Assembly: GCA_910586995.1 (NCBI GenBank)
Contig: CAJUKZ010000008.1
Coordinates: 1-64,000, forward strand
DNA: 64,000 bases
Reading direction: 5' to 3'
DNA from: an uncultured Muribaculaceae bacterium
Lineage (GTDB): Bacteria; Bacteroidota; Bacteroidia; Bacteroidales; Muribaculaceae
The notes beneath the pieces are model-generated. The model ran no database searches. It had not been told where the DNA came from and was given only the letters and a program-made list of their open reading frames with translations. The position numbers were made by a program, and so were the translations under genes. Positions 58,485-64,000 of the stretch are shown here, piece by piece; the first letter of the stretch is position 1; each line of letters begins with the position of its first letter.

Positions 58485-60042
58485 TTTGATGAGTGTAGTA
58501 GACTGGTCGCGGGCGCAGTTCGCCCTGACGGCCATGTATCATTGGCTCTTTGTGCCACTTACTATAGGTCTCTCCCTTATAGTGGCGGTGATGGAGACCA
58601 TTTATGTGCGCACCGGTGACGAACGCTGGAAAGGACTTACAAAGTTCTGGATGACATTGTTCGGCATCAATTTCGCCTGTGGTGTGGCCACCGGTATTAT
58701 TCTTGAGTTTGAGTTCGGCACTAACTGGTCGAACTATTCATGGTTCGTTGGCGACATATTCGGCGCACCTCTTGCTATCGAAGGAATCCTTGCATTCTTC
58801 ATGGAGTCTACATTCATTGCTGTGATGTTCTTCGGTTGGAAAAAATTCAGCCGCGGATTCCACCTTGCTGCCACCTGGCTTACTGCTGCCGGAGTCTGCT
58901 TGTCCGCACTATGGATTCTTATTGCCAACGCCTGGATGCAATATCCGGTAGGCATGGAGTTTGATCCTGCACAGATGCGAAATGTCATGAGCAACTTCTG
59001 GGATGTGGTGCTTTCGCCTGTGGCAATCAACAAATTCTTCCATGCCGTTACGAGCGGTTGGGTGCTTGCCGGAGTTTTCGTAGTGGGTGTATCTTCCTGG
59101 ATGCTGTGGCGCAAGACCAATGTTGAGGGCGCTCGCCGTTCGATCAAGATTGGTGCTTGGGTCGGACTGGCAGGCATTCTGCTTACTCTTTGGACCGGAC
59201 ACGGTTCGGCCAAGCGGGTGGCTGAAGTACAGCCGATGAAGCTTGCTGCTATGGAAGGTCTGTATAAGGGATCTGCCGGACAGGATCTTGTGGCTATAGG
59301 TATACTGAATCCGAACAAGACTCCGGGCGACGGAAAAGATGCACTGCTCATGAGCCTGGATATACCCTATGGCTTGTCGTTACTCATTGATGGCAACACA
59401 ACCTCTTTTGTCCCCGGTATAGACGATCTTATCAAAGGTATATCTGTAAATGAGGCTGGTGATACAATATCTACAGTCAGCTATGCAGAGCGTATAGCGA
59501 TAGGTAAGCAGGCACATGCGGCTATTGCCGATTACACTTCCGCTCGCCAGGCAGGCGATAGTGCCGCAATGGCTGCCGCGGCCGACCGTTTGAAAGATTC
59601 ATATCCTTATTTCGGCTATGGCTATCTTTCTACTCCTGAAGATGCCGTGCCTCCTGTAGCGCTTACATTCTATTCTTTTCATATCATGGTGGCGCTTGGC
59701 GGATACCTTCTGCTGTTTTTCATAGTTATTCTGCTGGTATCGTACCGAAAGACCGTTTTCCTCGAGAAGCCGTGGCTGCACTGGGTGGCTATACTTAGCA
59801 TTCCGCTTGTATGGATATGCTCTCAGGCAGGTTGGATTGTGGCTGAGGTAGGACGTCAGCCCTGGACGATACAAGATATCCTTCCGGTCAATGCGGCCGT
59901 AAGCAATGTTCAGAGTTCGTCGGTAGAGTTCACATTCTGGATGTTTGCAGTGTTGTTCACAGTACTGCTTGTAGCTGAAATATCAATCATGATGCGGCAG
60001 ATTGCACGCACACGTGACTACGACATCGAGAAAGCTCAATAG
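58477..60042 (+). CDS. cydA: cytochrome bd ubiquinol oxidase subunit I
   Basis: High-affinity terminal oxidase subunit carrying hemes b558, b595 and d; reduces trace oxygen to water. I use the ATG at 58477 (M-N-D-L-M-S-V-V-D-W-S-R-A-Q-F), giving 521 residues; earlier in-frame codons lie within the previous gene. H22 in F-A-L-T-A-M-Y-H-W-L-F-V-P-L-T is the heme ligand equivalent of E. coli H19, and the C-terminal G-R-Q-P-W-T segment is present. Nine or so helices are evident, with a periplasmic loop rich in Ala/Asp near residues 295-390. It protects the anaerobe from oxygen and is cotranscribed with cydB. Confidence 0.97.
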   Translation: MNDLMSVVDWSRAQFALTAMYHWLFVPLTIGLSLIVAVMETIYVRTGDERWKGLTKFWMTLFGINFACGVATGIILEFEFGTNWSNYSWFVGDIFGAPLAIEGILAFFMESTFIAVMFFGWKKFSRGFHLAATWLTAAGVCLSALWILIANAWMQYPVGMEFDPAQMRNVMSNFWDVVLSPVAINKFFHAVTSGWVLAGVFVVGVSSWMLWRKTNVEGARRSIKIGAWVGLAGILLTLWTGHGSAKRVAEVQPMKLAAMEGLYKGSAGQDLVAIGILNPNKTPGDGKDALLMSLDIPYGLSLLIDGNTTSFVPGIDDLIKGISVNEAGDTISTVSYAERIAIGKQAHAAIADYTSARQAGDSAAMAAAADRLKDSYPYFGYGYLSTPEDAVPPVALTFYSFHIMVALGGYLLLFFIVILLVSYRKTVFLEKPWLHWVAILSIPLVWICSQAGWIVAEVGRQPWTIQDILPVNAAVSNVQSSSVEFTFWMFAVLFTVLLVAEISIMMRQIARTRDYDIEKAQ

Positions 60043-60068
60043 TAATAACATAAAAGAAGATATAGAAA

Positions 60069-61205
60069 ATGGAATTATCAATGCTTCAGAACTATTGGTG
60101 GCTTATCATATCCATCCTTGGGGCACTTCTCGTGTTCATGCTCATGGTTCAAGGCGGCCAGTCGCTGCTCTATAGCACAAGCAATATCACAGCACGTCAG
60201 TTGATGGTGAATTCGCTCGGAAGAAAGTGGGAGCTTACATTCACTATCCTTGTAGTTTTCGGCGGAGCTTTCTTCGCAGCTTTCCCTCTGTTTTATGCAA
60301 CCAGTTTCGGTGGTGCATATTGGTTGTGGATGCTGATTCTCATAAGTTTCGTGCTTCAGGCTGTAAGTTATGAGTTCCGCAGGAAGAAAGGTAATATCTA
60401 CGGTACAATCACGTATGATGTATTCCTTATGTTCAACGGACTTGTGGGATGCGTGTTGCTTGGTGTGGCTGTCGGCACATTTTTCTTTCCGTGCGATTTC
60501 ACTATAGCAAAAGTCAATCTGCTTGATGCGGCATCTCCGTCAATAGTAAGTTGGCCGGCACATGGTCTGGATGCTATCACAGACTGGCGTTGTCTGCTAT
60601 TGGGATTTACAGTCTTTTTCCTTGCACGCACACAGGCTTCGCTGTATTTCGTCAATAACATTGAGGATGCGCGAGCCGAGGGAGTTACTTCCCGTACGCA
60701 GGTTTTGATCAATGGCGCTGCATTTGCCATACTGTTTATCTGTTTCGTGGTCGTGTTACTGATCTCCGACGGCACTCGGGTCGATCCGCAGTCAGGCATG
60801 ATGGTGCGTGAGCCATATTTCTATCTTAACCAGATGCTTGCCCACTGGTGGTGGATAGCAGCGTTTCTTATCGGTGTTGTCATGGTACTATATGCGATTA
60901 TCCGCACGTCCTACAGTTCTTATTACCGGTGTGGTATATGGTGGAGCGGCATAGGTACGGTGATTGTGGTGATGGTGCTGTTCTGTCTTGCCGGCTACTA
61001 TGGCGCTGCATATCTTCCTTCCACAGATCTACAGTCGTCACTTACCATTTCAAACAGCAGTAGTTCTCATTTCACGCTCACTGTTATGAGCTACGTATCT
61101 GTGCTTGTACCCTTCGTTGTGGCATATATAGCTTATGTATGGTATAAGATGGATGCTGCTCCGCTCACAGAGGATGAACTGAAAACTGAGTCGCATACAT
61201 ATTGA
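60069..61205 (+). CDS. cydB: cytochrome bd ubiquinol oxidase subunit II
   Basis: Structural partner of CydA. The 378-residue protein has about eight hydrophobic helices and the family start L-Q-N-Y-W-W-L-I-I-S-I-L-G-A-L-L-V-F-M. Next come M-V-N-S-L-G-R-K-W-E-L-T-F and W-L-W-M-L-I-L-I-S-F-V-L-Q-A-V-S-Y-E-F-R. The C-terminus is Y-V-W-Y-K-M-D-A-A-P-L-T. It begins 26 bases after cydA and ends the operon at a strong terminator. Confidence 0.97.
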   Translation: MELSMLQNYWWLIISILGALLVFMLMVQGGQSLLYSTSNITARQLMVNSLGRKWELTFTILVVFGGAFFAAFPLFYATSFGGAYWLWMLILISFVLQAVSYEFRRKKGNIYGTITYDVFLMFNGLVGCVLLGVAVGTFFFPCDFTIAKVNLLDAASPSIVSWPAHGLDAITDWRCLLLGFTVFFLARTQASLYFVNNIEDARAEGVTSRTQVLINGAAFAILFICFVVVLLISDGTRVDPQSGMMVREPYFYLNQMLAHWWWIAAFLIGVVMVLYAIIRTSYSSYYRCGIWWSGIGTVIVVMVLFCLAGYYGAAYLPSTDLQSSLTISNSSSSHFTLTVMSYVSVLVPFVVAYIAYVWYKMDAAPLTEDELKTESHTY

Positions 61206-61242
61206 TCCAACAGTATATTTCTTTAACAAGAGCTTATATAAC

Positions 61243-61285
61243 CGGAGAGCGCCACAGGCATATTGTGGCGCTCTCCGATATTTTT
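61243..61285 (+). terminator. intrinsic terminator of cydAB
   Basis: A 14-bp perfect stem CGGAGAGCGCCACA (61243-61256) with TGTGGCGCTCTCCG (61264-61277) is followed by ATATTTTTA. It also marks the border to the opposite-strand recombinase. Confidence 0.9.
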
Positions 61286-61290
61286 ATGAG

Positions 61291-62247
61291 TTAATTGAAT
61301 TTTGAAAGAATAAGCCGGTTTGCTATATCGACCTGTGATGTTTCTATTCTGGATAAATATATCTCTGTGGTACGTTCCGACGAATGTCCCAGTCCGGCGC
61401 TGATCACGGCTATAGGTATACCAAGATGACGGGCGGCGGAAGCCCAACTGTGGCGGGCTACGTATGATGTAAGCTGGATGTGTCGTCCGCAGCGGACCGA
61501 CAACATTGTGGATATGTCCCGCAACGCACGGTTGTATGTGTTTATCGCTGTCTTGTATTCGCGGTATGCATCATTCGTGTTTAGTTGATTTGTGGGGCTT
61601 AGCCACGGAAGAATGTAAGTATCGTTCTTTCCCGGTCCATATTTATCAAGCAGAGCACGCAGGCAGGGTTCTACCGACATATGGATTCTTTTAGATGTCT
61701 TATGGCGTACGTATGAGATCTCGCTCAGATCCGGCGTCAGGTCTCTCCATCTGAGTTGTGCGAGATCAATGAAAGCCATGCCGCGCGTATAGAAGCTCAT
61801 CATGAATGTATCCCGTGCCAGATTCATGCCGGCCGATTCAATATTCATGTTGTTAAGCTCTATGAGTATACTTTCCGGTATGGCACGTCGGCGCGTACTG
61901 TCTGCACCGGTGTATATATGATCAAAGAGGTCTGCCGCCGGGTGTATTCCATATTTTGAGAGAGACTTTGTGATCAATACTTTAAGTATCCTCATATGGA
62001 AGGATATTGAGTTCCTGCACAGATGTCTTTCTGTGGTAAGGTATGAAGCGTAGCGTAGTAGCAGGGTGTTGTCGATCCGGGTTGGAATAATATCCGAACC
62101 AAGCCACTTGCCAAAACTTTTGGTGACGGTAGTGTAATTCTTCGCCGTGGATATTCTGCCGGTGATGATAAGAGTGTCGATTTCGAGCCGGGCGTACTCG
62201 ATGATTCCAGATGTTTGGTGAGATGTGATATTTGACGATTTTACCAT
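61291..62247 (-). CDS. tyrosine recombinase (XerD-like integrase/invertase type)
   Basis: A 318-residue intact recombinase: an N-terminal core-binding domain (about 15-105) and a catalytic domain with R155 in Y-T-R-G-M-A-F, K183 or K186 in R-H-K-T-S-K-R, the box-II motif Y-V-A-R-H-S-W (Y262, R265), H288 in G-L-G-H-S-S and the nucleophile Y297 in E-I-Y-L-S. The usual first His of HxxR is Tyr, a common Bacteroidetes variant. Such small enzymes often invert promoters of surface-glycan genes. Only 40 bases separate it from the glycosyltransferase gene, and I find no pair of inverted repeats around it, so its target is unknown. Confidence 0.92.
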   Translation of the reverse strand: MVKSSNITSHQTSGIIEYARLEIDTLIITGRISTAKNYTTVTKSFGKWLGSDIIPTRIDNTLLLRYASYLTTERHLCRNSISFHMRILKVLITKSLSKYGIHPAADLFDHIYTGADSTRRRAIPESILIELNNMNIESAGMNLARDTFMMSFYTRGMAFIDLAQLRWRDLTPDLSEISYVRHKTSKRIHMSVEPCLRALLDKYGPGKNDTYILPWLSPTNQLNTNDAYREYKTAINTYNRALRDISTMLSVRCGRHIQLTSYVARHSWASAARHLGIPIAVISAGLGHSSERTTEIYLSRIETSQVDIANRLILSKFN

Positions 62248-62287
62248 AAATAGGGATTTTGAGATTCCGTAAATCCCCCTTCAGGTT
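62248..62287. other. short gap with an 7-bp inverted repeat
   Basis: Between the glycosyltransferase stop and the recombinase start, GGGATTT and AAATCCC lie 11 bases apart. It could be a weak hairpin; there is no T run, and it is too small to be an invertible unit. Confidence 0.35.
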
Positions 62288-63037
62288 CTATCGCAGTCTT
62301 TTCCACTTTCCCCAGAAATATATGAGTCCCATTATATGCCGCCGGCCAAGTTTGGAGAATACAGATCTACCGGCTCTCATCCAGTCATGGATTATTGTTA
62401 TCTCAGGATTATAGACTACCTTATAGCCATGCATACGTATCCGTTGGCAGAAATCTGCATCTTCCGGACCGTAGAAAATTTTCTCGTCAAGCAACATGTC
62501 GGGCCTTTTCGTGAGATCGCTGCGGAATATCTGGCATGCGCCTATCACATAGTATGGCTCTATCGCACAGTCTGGAATCTCACCGGCCGGTACAATGTCA
62601 GAATTGCCGCCGGTCAGTGATTTCAATTTTTCGGTGATACCGGGGTAGGGACGGAAACTCCTTTGCGTGAGACCTTCGGGTGATGTGAGTCGTGGTGCGC
62701 AGAGTCCAATCTCCGGATGTGAGTCCATATATGCCACAAGATCACGCACGGCATCTACGGATGGTATTGTGTCATTGTCAAGCAGCATTATGTAGCGTCC
62801 ACGTGCTTTACGTATGCCTATATTGCGTCCGGCAGCTACTCCTCGATTTGTTTTCTGATAGAAATACCTGATGTAGTCGTGCCGAAGGAATTCCTCGCGG
62901 CTACCGTCAGTAGACCCGTTGTCCACTACGATTATTTCCACATCGCCATCGCGCCGGAGTACTTCCTGCAATGGATCAAGGCAACGACGTGTAAGAGCCA
63001 TTGCATCGAATGTCAGTATTACTATAGATAATTTCAT
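62288..63037 (-). CDS. family 2 glycosyltransferase
   Basis: A 249-residue inverting glycosyltransferase. The GT-A start L-S-I-V-I-L-T-F-D-A-M is followed by I-I-V-V-D-N-G-S-T-D-G-S, then N-R-G-V-A-A-G-R-N-I-G and M-L-L-D-N-D-T, whose DxD-like motif binds the metal and nucleotide sugar. The later E-D-A-D-F-C-Q-R-I segment supplies the acidic catalytic residue. It looks like rhamnosyl-type enzymes for surface polysaccharide. It overlaps the radical SAM gene by four bases. The C-terminal G-K-W-K-R-L-R is basic. Confidence 0.93.
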   Translation of the reverse strand: MKLSIVILTFDAMALTRRCLDPLQEVLRRDGDVEIIVVDNGSTDGSREEFLRHDYIRYFYQKTNRGVAAGRNIGIRKARGRYIMLLDNDTIPSVDAVRDLVAYMDSHPEIGLCAPRLTSPEGLTQRSFRPYPGITEKLKSLTGGNSDIVPAGEIPDCAIEPYYVIGACQIFRSDLTKRPDMLLDEKIFYGPEDADFCQRIRMHGYKVVYNPEITIIHDWMRAGRSVFSKLGRRHIMGLIYFWGKWKRLR

Positions 63038-64000
63038 CCGAATAGTTTTGTCTTTAGCGCCCTAAGTGAGTGAGCGAACTCATTCCATGAGCTATATCTG
63101 CGCATTTGTTTTATGATGAACCTTGGCGACAGGAAATATTTCATATTATTGCTGCGCAGAAGACGCTCCATCTGCCGTGAACTGAGCGACGGGAGATTAA
63201 GAATCGACTGGCGCTGTACGTCTGTAGGACGGTATTCGCCCCCTTCGATCCATCCGTTTTTCAGACAGAGATCATAATATTCAGTGCCAGGGAAGGGGGA
63301 CACGATGTTGAACATCACTTGATCCACATCCAGTTTTTTTGCCTCATGCAGTGTCTGCTTCACTGTTGCTGTCGTTTCAAGAGGACTGCATCCGATCAGA
63401 ATATTCAACTTGACGGGTACGCCGTATTTCTTCAGTAAGTTTACCGCCCTGAAGATGTCCTCGCGGGTTATGCCTTTATGTACATATTTGAGTATGTCGT
63501 CATTGAAAGACTCTACACCTATGTCTACATACCGGCATCCCGACTCGCCAAGCATCCTGGCTATCGGTTCGGTAATTGCATCGGCTCTTGCCTGGCATCC
63601 CCATACTATGTTGTAGCGCCGCATTATGCCGCATATTCCTTCTGTGCGCTTCTCATCCCATATGAAATTATCATCCATGAATCCGATAGCGCGTACTCCC
63701 TGATTGTGCAGCATAGACACTTCTTTCTCAACACTGCCTATGCTCCTGAAACCGATACGTGGCTTTCTTCCCGGAGCACCGGAGCGCCTGTGTTCTATCT
63801 CTCTGGCGAATGTCATGGATGACGGCACACAATATATGCACCGGTAGGGACAATTGCGCGATGTGAACATTGTAGCGTAAGGTGTGGTTTTGAGTTTGGG
63901 GTTGTGAAACTCATGGTCGGCTACAAGGTCTCTGGCGGCGAAAGGCAGGGCGTCAAGATCCTCGATCAGCGGTCGGGTGGGGTTGTTGATCACTTTCCCT
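63034..64000 (-). CDS. radical SAM protein, C-terminal part (cut by window edge)
   Basis: Only the last 322 codons are in the window. The reading continues past 63993 through G-K-V-I-N-N-P-T-R-P, typical of B12-binding radical SAM proteins, so the real start and any cobalamin-binding domain lie outside. The cluster motif C-P-Y-R-C-I-Y-C is near the start of the visible part and the barrel elements D-D-N-F-I-W, V-D-I-G-V-E-S-F and L-I-G-C-S-P follow. It overlaps the glycosyltransferase gene by four bases, suggesting a joint role in glycan or lipid modification. The substrate is unknown. Confidence 0.85.
   Translation of the reverse strand, partial: GKVINNPTRPLIEDLDALPFAARDLVADHEFHNPKLKTTPYATMFTSRNCPYRCIYCVPSSMTFAREIEHRRSGAPGRKPRIGFRSIGSVEKEVSMLHNQGVRAIGFMDDNFIWDEKRTEGICGIMRRYNIVWGCQARADAITEPIARMLGESGCRYVDIGVESFNDDILKYVHKGITREDIFRAVNLLKKYGVPVKLNILIGCSPLETTATVKQTLHEAKKLDVDQVMFNIVSPFPGTEYYDLCLKNGWIEGGEYRPTDVQRQSILNLPSLSSRQMERLLRSNNMKYFLSPRFIIKQMRRYSSWNEFAHSLRALKTKLFG

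Noticed and set aside
58734..59351. 205-residue minus-strand ORF inside cydA
   Set aside because: Antisense shadow of cydA, composition typical of shadows, no homology seen.
1..64000. CRISPR arrays, intact transposons, prophage structural genes
   Set aside because: No regular spaced direct repeats, transposase ORFs or phage structural proteins were seen on either strand.

Overview
The window is an ordinary-looking chromosome segment of a member of the Bacteroidales. Muribaculaceae is my best guess; this is inference from gene content, with no marker gene to prove it. Supporting signs are the many Bacteroidetes-type promoters (-7 box TAnnTTTG, often with a TTG about 19-21 nt upstream), weak Shine-Dalgarno sequences, a GT3-type glycogen synthase next to an alpha-glucan phosphorylase, the DUF4492-cydA-cydB cluster, and large ExbD proteins.

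Layout. 1-51: end of a tRNA-Arg(ACG). 0.5-6.5 kb: RND efflux operon (outer membrane factor, lipoprotein adaptor, inner membrane pump, small PII-like protein). 6.4-8.6 kb: flavin reductase, a RelB/YafQ-type toxin-antitoxin pair, a truncated integrase and a candidate small RNA. 8.6-11.5 kb: catalase and queA. 11.5-19.6 kb: a six-gene minus-strand cluster (LysM/periplasmic-binding protein, PorT-like barrel, tsaC, polyprenyl-phosphate sugar transferase, ClC channel, M23 peptidase). 19.7-23.1 kb: exbB-exbD-exbD-tonB, closed by a textbook terminator. 23.5-26.5 kb: LptF/G-family permease and ribBA. 26.6-32.1 kb: GNAT enzyme facing a lepA-fur-purA-DUF1015 cluster. 32.4-36.7 kb: glycogen synthase and phosphorylase. 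36.9-42.6 kb: tig, a YczE-like membrane protein, then thrS-infC-rpmI-rplT. 42.7-52.9 kb: BASS-type transporter, DUF6155 protein, S9 peptidase, phosphoethanolamine transferase with an outer membrane barrel, a secreted repeat protein, and a ketoacyl-ACP synthase III with its TetR regulator. 52.9-54.0 kb: a scar with two decayed genes and a candidate small RNA. 54.1-58.1 kb: dacB, an acidic protein, rsmI and a coiled-coil lipoprotein. 58.2-61.2 kb: cytochrome bd oxidase. 61.3-64 kb: tyrosine recombinase, GT2 glycosyltransferase and a radical SAM protein cut by the window edge.

Most genes are housekeeping or envelope functions. The less explained signals are small: two candidate minus-strand small RNAs with complete promoter and terminator (about 8.33-8.40 and 53.87-53.97 kb), a 34-bp near-perfect palindrome over the promoter of the S9 peptidase, a one-base frame break in the signal peptide of a secreted protein, a short repeat shared by the two ends of the window, and two eroded accessory genes. 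I found no CRISPR array, prophage, intact transposon, rRNA or clear new defence system.
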